From Prorocentrum cordatum (taxonomy: Eukaryota; Sar; Dinophyceae; Prorocentrales; Prorocentraceae): DNA of 64,000 nt. A program made the position numbers and the translations under genes. Positions 7,889-17,500 of the stretch are shown in pieces; position 1 is the stretch's first letter, and the number at the start of each line of letters is the position of its first letter. The notes under the pieces were generated by a model, which was not told the origin of the DNA, made no database searches, and was given only the letters and a program-made list of their open reading frames with translations. The DNA lies in the NCBI GenBank assembly GCA_963575745.1, contig CAUYUJ010003577.1, forward strand, positions 1-64,000. The letters run 5' to 3'.

Positions 7889-7992
7889 TGGAGGGGGAGG
7901 AGACGAGCAAGCACCGCATTTCTTCATTACGCGGAAAAACAGTGCTAGGCAACAGCGGCTGCCTACAAGGCAAGGGCGCGCGAGTAGCCTCG
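7889..7992 (-). other. Short 3' untranslated segment with hairpins
   Basis: Sequence between the RT/RNase H stop and the 3' LTR. Together with the adjacent coding end it holds small hairpins: GTAGC-CTC-GCTAC near 7984 and GCGAG-TTTC-CTCGC at 7999-8012. The latter is a stem variant of the GCGGG-TTTC-CCCGC hairpin 20 bp away (8032-8045). Confidence 0.5.
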
Positions 7993-9612
7993 CTACCGGC
8001 GAGTTTCCTCGCTACTAGAGCGCACCTGCATGCGGGTTTCCCCGCCAGCTCGGGAGGCAGGGCCGTCCTGAGACGACCTGCCCGCCCTATACGGAGTATG
8101 TTTCTTCAGCTCGTGCTTGAAGGATTGCTGACCGGCCATTACCTGTAGGAGCAACGCGCGGTCAATACTACCTTTGGTATGACCATCGGCAGTCATATCC
8201 CGCGTGTCACACCATTGGACGCTTTCAACGATTCCGCGCTCCATCATCTGGCGGATCCAGCTAATGTGCCCAAGCAGAGTGCATTCTGCGGGCTTCTTCA
8301 GATCTTTGCTAGACAAAGACTTGAAGACAGACTCGGCATCAATAGTCAGAGTGACTTTGATACATAGACCACCCAGTTCCAATATGTTCTTCAACTGTGT
8401 GGGGGTCAATGGTCCCGAGTGTAGCTCGTGGAGCGTTACAATGGTCGGGTAGCAGTCTTCCAAGTTGTGGGCTGCTGCCAGTGTTTCCGCAGAGTAGCTC
8501 GAACGCACCTGCAGTCGATGAGACTTGCAGTATGCGTCCACCAGGTGCACGACGGGTTTCCCCGCTTGCGTGTGGCCACGCCTCAGCAGGTTAGCCCCGC
8601 GGATACCATAGCCTTTGACTTCGTCGTCTTCATCTCCGTTGAGACGACGATAGCCAGAATCGCTATGCAGGTCGACCTCTCCTGTTGGAGTCATAGCTTG
8701 ATACACGATCTTCTTCGGACCTGCCTGCAATGTCCTGGTAACCGCGCTCAGTCGTCGTACCTGGATGTTTGTCGGTTCCTGGATGCGTTGCAGTGAGACA
8801 ACATAGACCATCAGCCATACCTGCGTGATCAACGCATAGGCTAAAGCGCCACGAAGACTGACGAACATATCCGAAATCGTCTTTGTCGCTTTGCTCTCAG
8901 GATCAGCGCCTGTGAGTTCTGGATGTGTGATAGGGCGAAGTTGTTTGATGTATTCGTCCTGATCAAGAGTGACGCTCCCATCATCGGTCTTGTTGTGCCG
9001 AACGGCACAGTTTGTGTATGTGTGCTTGTTCAGTTTGCACTTTCCAAACGTATCTTCCACACATTTGACGTACTTGTCAATAGAATCTTCCTTCCCAGTC
9101 ATATTGATGTCATCAACGTGTTTGGCTGTCAAGAGGTTTGAACTCATCTCGAACTCTTCATCGTATGAGGTAGGCTGTAGTCCAAAGCTCCTAGTGATGG
9201 ACCTGAGCTTCAGCGAGAATGCCCTGGGGGCATCCTTCGTGCCAGTCCCCGGCTTCAGGCACCGAAGACAATGCTTTGATTCGTCATGTGACTCAAAGCC
9301 TGGCAATGTGCGAAGGACAGCTGCTGACCCAGGAGGTAGTGTGAAGCACACCACACGCTCTTTCTCGCCCGTTGCCGCGGCGAGCTCGCTATAGGTCAGT
9401 CCCTTCAAGAAAGCCATGTTGATGTCCAGGGAAGCGATGATCCAAGCTTTGTTGCACGCAGCAGAACTTGCGAGCAGTCTCTGGTTTGACCTCCTTGCCG
9501 TGCCAGAGAAGGTTTCGACATCAAAGGCTTCAATGTCCATGAAGCCACGGAGTACCGGCGTAACCTGATCGTCCGTTCCATTTCGCCCTTCTCGTTCTTG
9601 ACAAACTTCCAT
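7993..9612 (-). CDS. Copia reverse transcriptase and RNase H (pol 3' part)
   Basis: Copies element RNA into DNA and removes the RNA strand. It shows the copia RT signature DINMAFLKG (9399-9430), the catalytic HVDDI box (9106-9120, the copia form of YVDD), and copia RNase H motifs: HSDSGY (about 8651), SAETLAAA (about 8475), TIDAES (about 8340) and DMTADGHTKG (about 8180). The first codons of the listed frame are not the true beginning. The RT N-terminus (WKFVKNEKGEMERTI) is in the preceding frame, and homology switches by -1 near 9540-9580. No independent start is supported, so it is probably expressed as part of a polyprotein. The C-terminal tail contains translated GCGGG-TTTC-CCCGC sequence in a frame other than AG-x-PA. 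Confidence 0.9.
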   Translation of the reverse strand: MEVCQEREGRNGTDDQVTPVLRGFMDIEAFDVETFSGTARRSNQRLLASSAACNKAWIIASLDINMAFLKGLTYSELAAATGEKERVVCFTLPPGSAAVLRTLPGFESHDESKHCLRCLKPGTGTKDAPRAFSLKLRSITRSFGLQPTSYDEEFEMSSNLLTAKHVDDINMTGKEDSIDKYVKCVEDTFGKCKLNKHTYTNCAVRHNKTDDGSVTLDQDEYIKQLRPITHPELTGADPESKATKTISDMFVSLRGALAYALITQVWLMVYVVSLQRIQEPTNIQVRRLSAVTRTLQAGPKKIVYQAMTPTGEVDLHSDSGYRRLNGDEDDEVKGYGIRGANLLRRGHTQAGKPVVHLVDAYCKSHRLQVRSSYSAETLAAAHNLEDCYPTIVTLHELHSGPLTPTQLKNILELGGLCIKVTLTIDAESVFKSLSSKDLKKPAECTLLGHISWIRQMMERGIVESVQWCDTRDMTADGHTKGSIDRALLLQVMAGQQSFKHELKKHTPYRAGRSSQDGPASRAGGETRMQVRSSSEETRR

Positions 9613-11876
9613 TTGTATACATAGCGTGAAGTCATGATGTTCGACGCTTTGCTCAAGTCAGTCATCTGGAAGCATTTGTTGTCAAGCCAAGTCTTCAGTT
9701 CTGTGTAAAGGGCTTTGGAAACTTTGACCGGATTCGCTTGAATGTCGGCCTTCGTGAGTAGATCGTCTTCTTTGACGACCACGGCACGTTTGGAGGCAGC
9801 ACTAACATATACTCGCATAGTTGTGACGCTGCTGTCATCTAACAATCGGCGTTGCTGCTCGGACAGGACGACTTTGGACATGTCTGCTGTGAAGCAAAGC
9901 TCGATGTACTTCCCGTGCTCGTCGGAGAGCAGATCATAGTGGCTGTCCGGATCCGTGGAGCACAAAGGAACGTAGTAAGAAGTGTCCATGTCGTATCCTG
10001 GCGGGTGACCCCGCATCGGCAAGTGGCCTTGCACATCTTCACAGGTCGTAGAGACCAACACGCACTGTGAGTCTGTCATGTATGTCGGAACTGTATGCAT
10101 GACTTCTTCTGTGTCAGCTTCAAGGAGTGTTCTGTCATCCATCAGTTCAGCATACCACGACTTCAAGACAAAGACATCCAGATCTTCTTCTGTTTCCTCT
10201 ATGATGGTCGGGAGCCGACCATCATTCTCCGCAGGAGGCTGCTCAGGAGCAGCTGCTGGAGGTGGCTCGCTTGGTGGTGGACCATCAGCGAGTTCCTCAA
10301 ACTTAGTGAGGTCTCGGTCGAATCCAGCAGGCGGCTTCTTGGATTTAAGACACTGGATGATGCGTGAATGTGTAGATCCTGTGATGTCGTAGATGTTCAA
10401 GGCAGTGCCATCAGCTTCATAATAATGAAAGCCAGGGGTCACATCGTTATCATAGTGCACTAGTGTACAGCTGTCTGCATAGGGTGCAGCAGGCAACTTA
10501 GTCAGGCTCTTAGCAAGTCGTACAGCAACCGCGTTTTCAATGCGAAAATAGTTGCGAATGAGATACTGAAGAGCCAAGTGCACCTTAGGCGAAAGCCGGC
10601 TCGCAGCAGTCATCTGCAGCCGGCCCTGTTTCGCTGGTAGGCATCCGAAAGTCATGGCGGGTTTCCCCGCTGGCAGACCGGCAATAAAGGCCAATACTGT
10701 CCGAAGGGCCGTATTGTCCGATCCTATCTCGCGGACCATCAGTGCTTCGATGTACAGCGTATGTCGTGTGTCAGGATACTGTACTCGCACTTCGCGACTG
10801 CCGACCTTCACGATGACCTGACCTCGGTCAGGTTCGTTGCGGATGACCGGGTATGGACCACTCCATCCACCCCAGTCGTCTTTCGTGGTGGTCGGGCGAT
10901 GATAGTCCACGAGATCTCCCTCTTTGTAGTGAAATTCACCCGTAGCAGTAGTCTTCGTACGGAGAGCCCTGTTCGTCTTGGCAACCGCAGTGGCCTGCGT
11001 GATTGCCTCCAGACTAACCCTCCTGATTGTCTCTTCCCTTGAGTGATCTGATGATTCAGCGGACTGATCATGATCCAGGACAGGGAAATCGGGAAGCATA
11101 GCTGGTTGTCTGCCACACAGCGCATTATACGGAGACGCTTCGTTGTAGAAGGTAAATGCGTTGCTGGCAAACAAGGCTTCATGTAAAAGACGAGTGAAAT
11201 TCAGAGGAATATTCCATCTATTCAATTCTTCTCCCATCACGTGTATGAGGTGTCGCATGATGCCGTTCCTAGCTTCGATAGTCGTGGCGTGTTGGCCACG
11301 CGCTCGGATACGAAGCTCTGTTCCCTTGGATTTAAGGATGGCCTTTGCTGTATCGTTATTCAGCGCTCCTTCCCCATCGGAGTATAAGATCTTAGCAGGG
11401 CCATGTTGCATCCAAGTTGTGTGATAGGCATCGAGAACAGCGTGCATAGTCTTATCAGGAATCTCTGTGCCAGCTGCCCAGCGAATACAACGGTCGATGA
11501 TGTGAAAAACAATATGTTCCTGTTTGTAAAAGAAAAGATCACATTCGACTTCCTCGTTGAAACGTCCTGGCAGTGACACAGAAGGCATCACCGTGTTGCC
11601 TGGTTTGTCCCAGGCACGACATTCTCTACACGAGTCGCAAATGCCTTTGATCAGACTCAAACGGGTTTCACCCAGACCAACCTTAGCTAGAATCATCCGC
11701 ATCTTTGGTTCCTTGGCATGAAACCATCTCAAGTGAAGCTTGCGGAGTTCTCGCTGCACTACAGCTGGGTCAAAGCTGCGCAGGTTTTGAAGGCTGAGCT
11801 GAACGTCGAAGCGAGTCCAATCAGGAAGCCTTGGCCTTGGCCTCGGCTCTGCAGAGGCTGCGGCGGCGGTGGAGGA
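9405..11876 (-). CDS. Copia integrase (HHCC + D,D35E) and RT N-terminus
   Basis: Inserts the cDNA into the genome. Recognisable copia sequence in this frame begins with DWTRFD near 11820, upstream of the nominal first codon (GTG at 11759), so it is entered by a -1 frame change from the preceding ORF. An HHCC zinc domain follows (LRKLHLRWFHA, then ICDSCREC near 11630-11650). The catalytic triad is Asp in ECDLFF (11538-11540), Asp in YSDGEG (11376-11378) and Glu in TIEARNG (11274-11276), with 34-35 residue spacing between the last two. The C-terminal region has a GDLVDYHRP-like small barrel, a Pro/Glu-rich linker, and the start of RT (YVYKWKFVKNEKGE). After about 9560 this frame no longer matches RT. 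The hairpin at 10657-10670 reads AGKPA. Confidence 0.88.
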   Translation of the reverse strand, partial: SSTAAAASAEPRPRPRLPDWTRFDVQLSLQNLRSFDPAVVQRELRKLHLRWFHAKEPKMRMILAKVGLGETRLSLIKGICDSCRECRAWDKPGNTVMPSVSLPGRFNEEVECDLFFYKQEHIVFHIIDRCIRWAAGTEIPDKTMHAVLDAYHTTWMQHGPAKILYSDGEGALNNDTAKAILKSKGTELRIRARGQHATTIEARNGIMRHLIHVMGEELNRWNIPLNFTRLLHEALFASNAFTFYNEASPYNALCGRQPAMLPDFPVLDHDQSAESSDHSREETIRRVSLEAITQATAVAKTNRALRTKTTATGEFHYKEGDLVDYHRPTTTKDDWGGWSGPYPVIRNEPDRGQVIVKVGSREVRVQYPDTRHTLYIEALMVREIGSDNTALRTVLAFIAGLPAGKPAMTFGCLPAKQGRLQMTAASRLSPKVHLALQYLIRNYFRIENAVAVRLAKSLTKLPAAPYADSCTLVHYDNDVTPGFHYYEADGTALNIYDITGSTHSRIIQCLKSKKPPAGFDRDLTKFEELADGPPPSEPPPAAAPEQPPAENDGRLPTIIEETEEDLDVFVLKSWYAELMDDRTLLEADTEEVMHTVPTYMTDSQCVLVSTTCEDVQGHLPMRGHPPGYDMDTSYYVPLCSTDPDSHYDLLSDEHGKYIELCFTADMSKVVLSEQQRRLLDDSSVTTMRVYVSAASKRAVVVKEDDLLTKADIQANPVKVSKALYTELKTWLDNKCFQMTDLSKASNIMTSRYVYKWKFVKNEKGEMERTIRLRRYSVASWTLKPLMSKPSLARQGGQTRDCSQVLLRATKLGSSLPWTSTWLS

Positions 11877-14587
11877 TCACCTCCCTCCATGCGTCCGCGC
11901 CTTGCTGCCACTTGCGGCAGTCTGCGGTGATCGTCAGAGCTGCCAGCGCCAGTGGTGCCCCCATTAGCCCCTTCGGCCTTGGTGATGTCATGGCTGCTGG
12001 CGCCTGCGGTTGGATCGCCCTCACCGAGCCGTGGCGGCCTAGGCGCGCGTATGCGCGCTTTCGCGGCCGGCGCCGCTTTTGCGGCTGGCGCCGCTTTTGC
12101 GGCTGGAGCCGCTTCCGCGGCTGGCGCCGCAGGAGCGGCTTGCCCCGCTGGGCGCGGCTGACCAAAGTTATCTGGCAGCTTCCATTTTTCGGCGAATCTG
12201 CATTGGCCAGATATCTTGGTATGGTGAGGATTGCTCTTCTGATATTCCTTCTTACAGCTTGGACAGTCCCAATAGTATGGTTCAACATCATACCATCGAC
12301 ACATCTTCGGATCCCTGCTGTGCCTTGGTGATTGTTTGTAGTTGTTGTCTACACAGCCAGGGCACCCAAGACCGCCAGGTGGTGGTCGCCGGATTTCTCC
12401 GTTTGGGTGTCTCTGGATTGTTGGGTCGTCCAAGTCGTAGCCAGCACTGTTTGTTACGAACGCGTAACTGCGTTCGCGATTCGCGAATGGATCGCGACCG
12501 TAAGCAAACAGATCTTTGGCGATTTGCACCGCATCAACGATCAGTGACTGCATTCTGTAGGTATACTGTGCCGCCCTTGCTAGTTCTTTGTTGCAAGCAT
12601 TGGCGTGCACATGATTACCTGGACAACGCTTGCCTCTGAAAGGTGCCAACAACTCTTCTTTGTTTGCCATCATCTGTGTTGGCTTGCGAATGTATTGTCC
12701 AAACGAATCTTTGAGACCAGTCGTGCATTGATCAATAATCGTTTGGCAAGTGACCTTGCGTTGTGCCAGTTCCTTCCATGGCTGGATCTCATCCACCCAC
12801 GTGCCCATTGGTTGTTCCCTGAGAAAGAAACGTCTTAGGTCGTCTTGTAATAGAGCGACTGTTCCACAGAACGTGATGTGAGGCAGGTCCTCTTTGTGGT
12901 GTTTAAGCCACGTATCATGATTGACCTGTGCGTTGAAGTATGAAGGAAGTCCAGTAGTTCTGCAGCTTGGCTGCAAAATCGTGATCTTGACAAAGCAAGT
13001 CTTGAGGTAGTGAAGGACTGCTCTTTGTACTTCCGAGCTTCCAAGGTCGACCATAGATATCTTATCAAGGTTCCCGCCCGACGAGAGTCCCCTCTTGAAG
13101 GCTAATATGGATATACCACCCTTGCCCCCACATAGTTCAAGCATGTCCACTTGATTGTTTCTGCCGTAGCATAGTGACTGGACCATCGAGAAGACATCAG
13201 CATGTGAGTCAGCGGGTTGCCCCGCCGGTAACATCATGAAGATGTCCTCTGATTCGCTGTCCGAGTCCGAGTCATCAAGAGGAACGTCGTTGAAATATGT
13301 GGAGCAGTCATGCCCTTTGAGGTCTTCTCCACAGTCGTCGTTGCCGTCTTCCACTTTCTTCTGGATTTTCTTCGGTTTGATGCCAGCCTCTTTGTCAGCT
13401 TTCTGCTTTTCTTTCTGTTTTATCCTGGCATCAGTGGGCAGCGCAGTTTCCGCGGAGAGATCCGCTGCGAAAGGATCCGCTGTTAAGTCAGGAAATGGCG
13501 GAATTTCAGGAAAGTTGGTGGGTCGCGTTTGGCAACGCTCAACCGAAGGGGGGGGAGACCGATCGTCATCGACGATCGTCACACGCTTTGGGCGTGGCCT
13601 TCGCGACTCACCGTCGCCGTGAAGAACTGGAGCCGGAGGCTCCCAGTATAACCGAGTACTGATGTTTGTAACCCCATCAGGTAATGGAGCTACATAATTG
13701 CACCCAGTCGGCTGATCCTGGATTTTGATATCTTGAACGATCTTATTCGTGTCCAGGTCGGTCGTGACTCTACGAACAACATGGTCCCATTGAGGGCCCT
13801 TTTGTGGACATTGAACGTAGTGTCTTACCCTTTTGTCAACGCGCGTACACACACTGAGGTGTACCGCACTCCGCTCATTCCTAATCATGTTGGCTTTATT
13901 GCGTTGATCAAGGAAGCGTGCAGTGATGATAGCCAAGGTTTTATGCCGGAACTCGGCACGTTGCTGATCTTGGCCATACCAATCCAAATCATGTTCTTTG
14001 TGTGAGCCACAAGTACATCTCCATAAGTTTAGCGGTATATGAGGACAAGATGTAGCAACTTGTATATAAGAACCACTGGGATATTTACTGGAGCGGTCAA
14101 ACTTGATACCGAAATGGCAGAGTCTCATTCGTATAATGCTTAGCCTCAAATCTTCGATAACATCTTTGATCGGACCCTGTTTCCAGAAATACCCGGGTGG
14201 CCCCAGGATGACAATCTGCATTCTCAGAGCACGCGCTTTGATCAGGAGATTTTGTATACGTTGATAGTGGGGTCCCGCCCTCTTTCCTGGAGTACGAACG
14301 TACCAATCAGAGGGTGTGGCCACCCACAACATATTATAGTCTCCTGCCAACAAGTTTCCCAAATACTGTGTTCCAGTTGAAGTCATTACCTCATTATGGG
14401 TAATCCGATCACATATATAGCCACGGGTTCGGAGTTCAGCGCAAGCTGTGCGAATATCTTCGATAACGAGACATTTTGAATGATATTTTTCCTCTCGGGC
14501 CTCAGCGCGGCCAACGTATGTAGCGAGGAGGCCGGCATTCGGCTTCTCTTCGCAAGCGAGCGCCGCCGGCGCGCCCGCCTGCCCCCG
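11759..14587 (-). CDS. C5-methyltransferase-like region with Cys-rich C-terminal domain
   Basis: This frame directly continues the gag-protease frame after the UGA at 14588-14590. The first ATG is at 14386, but the 67 codons before it are protein-like (CEEKPNAGLLATY, CLVIEDIRTACAELRTRG), favouring read-through. The central part has an SAM-pocket-like motif MLELCGGKGGIS (about 13108-13143), a motif-IV-like QPSCRTTG (about 12945-12975), REQPMGTW (about 12800-12825) at the place of the C5-MTase ENV motif, and DQCTTGL downstream. The N-terminal part has CHFGIKFDR, TSCPHIPLNLWRCTCG and LDWYGQDQQRAEFR, known to me only from dinoflagellate-type copia proteins. A Cys cluster (GCPGC, CRWYDVEPYYWDCPSC) follows, then repeated AAPAAK from GCCGC hairpins. 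Cytosine methyltransferases in Symbiodinium retrotransposons are established; catalytic activity here is inferred. Confidence 0.75.
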   Translation of the reverse strand, partial: RGQAGAPAALACEEKPNAGLLATYVGRAEAREEKYHSKCLVIEDIRTACAELRTRGYICDRITHNEVMTSTGTQYLGNLLAGDYNMLWVATPSDWYVRTPGKRAGPHYQRIQNLLIKARALRMQIVILGPPGYFWKQGPIKDVIEDLRLSIIRMRLCHFGIKFDRSSKYPSGSYIQVATSCPHIPLNLWRCTCGSHKEHDLDWYGQDQQRAEFRHKTLAIITARFLDQRNKANMIRNERSAVHLSVCTRVDKRVRHYVQCPQKGPQWDHVVRRVTTDLDTNKIVQDIKIQDQPTGCNYVAPLPDGVTNISTRLYWEPPAPVLHGDGESRRPRPKRVTIVDDDRSPPPSVERCQTRPTNFPEIPPFPDLTADPFAADLSAETALPTDARIKQKEKQKADKEAGIKPKKIQKKVEDGNDDCGEDLKGHDCSTYFNDVPLDDSDSDSESEDIFMMLPAGQPADSHADVFSMVQSLCYGRNNQVDMLELCGGKGGISILAFKRGLSSGGNLDKISMVDLGSSEVQRAVLHYLKTCFVKITILQPSCRTTGLPSYFNAQVNHDTWLKHHKEDLPHITFCGTVALLQDDLRRFFLREQPMGTWVDEIQPWKELAQRKVTCQTIIDQCTTGLKDSFGQYIRKPTQMMANKEELLAPFRGKRCPGNHVHANACNKELARAAQYTYRMQSLIVDAVQIAKDLFAYGRDPFANRERSYAFVTNSAGYDLDDPTIQRHPNGEIRRPPPGGLGCPGCVDNNYKQSPRHSRDPKMCRWYDVEPYYWDCPSCKKEYQKSNPHHTKISGQCRFAEKWKLPDNFGQPRPAGQAAPAAPAAEAAPAAKAAPAAKAAPAAKARIRAPRPPRLGEGDPTAGASSHDITKAEGANGGTTGAGSSDDHRRLPQVAARRGRMEGGDPPPPPQPLQSRGQGQGFLIGLASTFSSAFKTCAALTQL
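11760..11876 (-). other. Overlap where a -1 frame change joins methyltransferase-like region and integrase
   Basis: The upstream frame is open to the UAG at 11759-11761. The integrase frame is open from just after a UGA at 11877-11879. Homology (DWTRFD onward) begins in the -1 frame near 11820, so the shift lies between. The overlap holds CCAAGGCCAAGGC and a Pro-codon run, but no classical X-XXY-YYZ heptamer that I can see. Confidence 0.65.
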
Positions 14588-14590
14588 TCA
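14588..14590 (-). other. In-frame UGA between gag-protease and the rest of pol
   Basis: The stop is UGA followed by CGG. The frame before it (CACGACCGCCGC) and after it is the same, and remains open for another 2.8 kb. It is either a read-through signal, as in retroviruses that separate gag from pol by one stop, or a fresh nonsense mutation. Confidence 0.8.
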
Positions 14591-17500
14591 GCGGCGGTCG
14601 TGAGACCAAGTTGCCGCTTGACTCGGAGGCGTGCTGTTCGCGGATGGCTCCGCAGGAGTCGCTGGTGTGGCCACGCTCGCAGACAGACTCGGCGGATTGT
14701 TCTCAGAGATGTCAAAGTATTCCGTCCGATCCGTAGCGTGACCCACGATCTCCGCTCTCTCACCTCGCTGTGTGTATGACGACAGCAGGCGGGTTGGCCC
14801 CGCAGAGTCCGATGAACCTCCGCCCGTGTAGCTTAGTGGTGGTGGCGGTGACGCGGGTGGCCCCGCTGGATCCTCAGGCGTCCATTTGCTCACCGCAACC
14901 TGGACTGCCCAGAAGATCTTGGACTTCAGGGCAGCCTTTGCGTTCTCAGGAGGTGGGTGCCAAGTCCCTTCGGGACCCTGTCGGCCCTCCCACCAGCTGT
15001 TCAGCGTCCTGTTCACGATCAAACGGGTCGTGTCCTCCAGGAGCTGCTTGTCGATATACGGCTCGACGATATAAGTATCGGTCGTGAAGGTCGCGGACTG
15101 TCCCGTCGCGGGTGGCCCCGCTGTCGCGTCAGCGGGTGGCCCCGCACTGGCGGGGTCCTCTTCGTTCTCCGTCTCGGTGTAGCCATCTCGACTGCTGCGG
15201 ATCGTGAAGGTGTTCGTGACCGTGTGGCTCTTGGCCCCGTCGTACAGCCCGCAGGGAATCGCAGGATGTCCCGAGGGAGTCTTCTTCGCCTTCAAGACCT
15301 TGGCGCCTCTTCCCAGCTTCAGGGTGTAGTCACCGCTGGGGAAGATGACCTTCTGGTAGCCCGGCTTCAACACGATGATCGTATCACGTGCCTCCATGGC
15401 TCCTAGGCCCCAGATAGCCGGGAGATTGGCGCCCGAGCCTTCTGCGATGTTGGAGGCATACTCCTCAATGCGGGGGCTCGCCTCGTTGGCGTACTGTACC
15501 CCGATCTTGAAGCTGCCCATCTTCCGACATATCGCAGCGCCCTCCCCAACACCATTGATGCAGAGGGTCTTGCTCAGGGTGCAGATGGCAGGTCGGTAGT
15601 TGAACCTGGCCATTATCTCCTGGAAGGTCCGCGCCGTGTTGGATCCAATGATGTTAACATTAGAACCAATGTCCAGCATGAAGGAGATACAGGGCATACC
15701 ATCTTCATCAGGAAAGAATGTCCCATTGCGCGCTGCAAGAGCGACCTGTACGCCAGTGTGGTCGTTGGTGTGGTACGTGATCTGCGATCCGAGTGTACCC
15801 CTCAACAGGCGCCGTTCAAGAACCCATTGACTCATGGTCAGCTCGGTGCACCACATCTGCTCGCACTGGCGGCGCTCCCCCACAGTAATCGGTTCCTGCT
15901 GGAGGACCCAATAGTTTGCAGATAGCGTGGACATCCATTCGCCTCCTGGTGGCAGCGTGTCAGTATCGTCACGCGCGTAGGTCAGCCCCTCTGTGTCGAT
16001 CATGAAGGTAGAATGGAACTGGGCTGCCTCTGCGCTCTCAGCGCTTGCCCGGCTTCTGGCGCTGACCGGGCTTGCCACTCGAGAGGTCCTGGTCGATCCA
16101 GTTGGCCTCCGAATCCCGCCTCCGCTCCTGCCACTCCGCCTGATGTTAGCCTCCATGTTCCTCAAGAAACCTGGGTTTGGAGGTCCGTTAGCGGGTGGCC
16201 CCGCTTGGGCGGCGGGAGCCGCTTCAGCGGGTGGCCCCGCAGCTGGGGGCTCTTGCGCTCGGAGCGTGGGCAAGATCGGCATCTGAATGCCTTGTTCTGG
16301 CGCTGGCCAGGGGTATGCCTGTGCAGCTGGGGCACGTGCGGATGGCTCCGCCGATCGTGCGGCTCGAGCCTCCAGTGCCTCCACTGCTTCGCGTAGCCGA
16401 CGCATTTCTCGGGCATCTGCAACGTACCTTTCCTGCTGGCGCGCTTGGTCCGACTCAGCATCGCGCTGTCCAGCATACGGGAAGTGTGCTATCACTATGC
16501 CCGGTCCACGGCATACGGCACAGGGGGCCTCATTCGGCGCACCTGGCCGCTGATTGCGGACATGCTGCTGTGCAACACGGTCCCAGCATATGTCGTGGAA
16601 GAAGTGCCCGCACGCCAGTCTCCACACTGTAGTGCCCATCTCGTAGTTGTCCATGCAGATTGGGCACTGAGTGAAGTTGTAGTCTGAGATGACTGGAGCA
16701 GGCAAGTCAGGGCGAGTCCGAGCTTGGCGCTCGAACGTGGTTTCGCCCTCCCGATATGGCGTCGGTGGCGGCCGTCTGTCTGGCCGTTCAGCAGGTGGCC
16801 CCGCTTCCGCGGGTGTCCCCGCTTGGGCCTCGCGCTCAATCCTTCTCTGGATCGCGCGTTGTTGGCGCAGCCTAGTGTTGTCACGAGCCTGCTGCCTGGA
16901 TGCCAGTATCGCTTGCTGCGTGTTGTGCACGTCGCGGATGTAGTCTGGCATGCTGCCCATAGCGGCTGGCACCGCGAGACCAGCTGGCTGAACTATGGTC
17001 TCGGGGTCCGTCGGCGTGGGCATGTAGGCGTAGTGTGGCATAGACTGCGCATCGACCGCTCGTGTAAACTGCAAACGAAACATCTCATTAGCTAGGTTCC
17101 GAGTGTATTCGTTCGCAGGTGGCCCCGCAATCATAGGAGTGTTATTCATCTGCGCGTAGTACTCAGGGTACATCGGCGCGTCCATGGCCGGCGCCTCTGC
17201 TGGACCGTGATTGTCCCATCCGTATATCGGGTGTGATGCGATTCCTGGAATAAACACCTGTCGATATGGATCCGTGGGATCAGCATTTGGAGCATCTTCA
17301 GAAGTCCAACTCCAGAGAGGTCGAAAGTCGCCATGGTTTGTAACGTCTATGTTGCGGTTCCGCAACAGGCTGGGCACTCTTTCAGCTTGTTGTTGCAGAA
17401 AAATAGCCTGTGCTCTTAAGTTAGCTGCCCGACGTTCGTAGTCTGAACCTTGCTGTCCGTCAGCGGGTGGCCCCGCTTGAGCGGGTGGCTCCGCGGGCGT

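Noticed and set aside
11821-14779. Short plus- and minus-strand frames overlapping the retrotransposon ORFs
   Set aside because: They are shadows of the minus-strand coding frame, with composition dictated by it.
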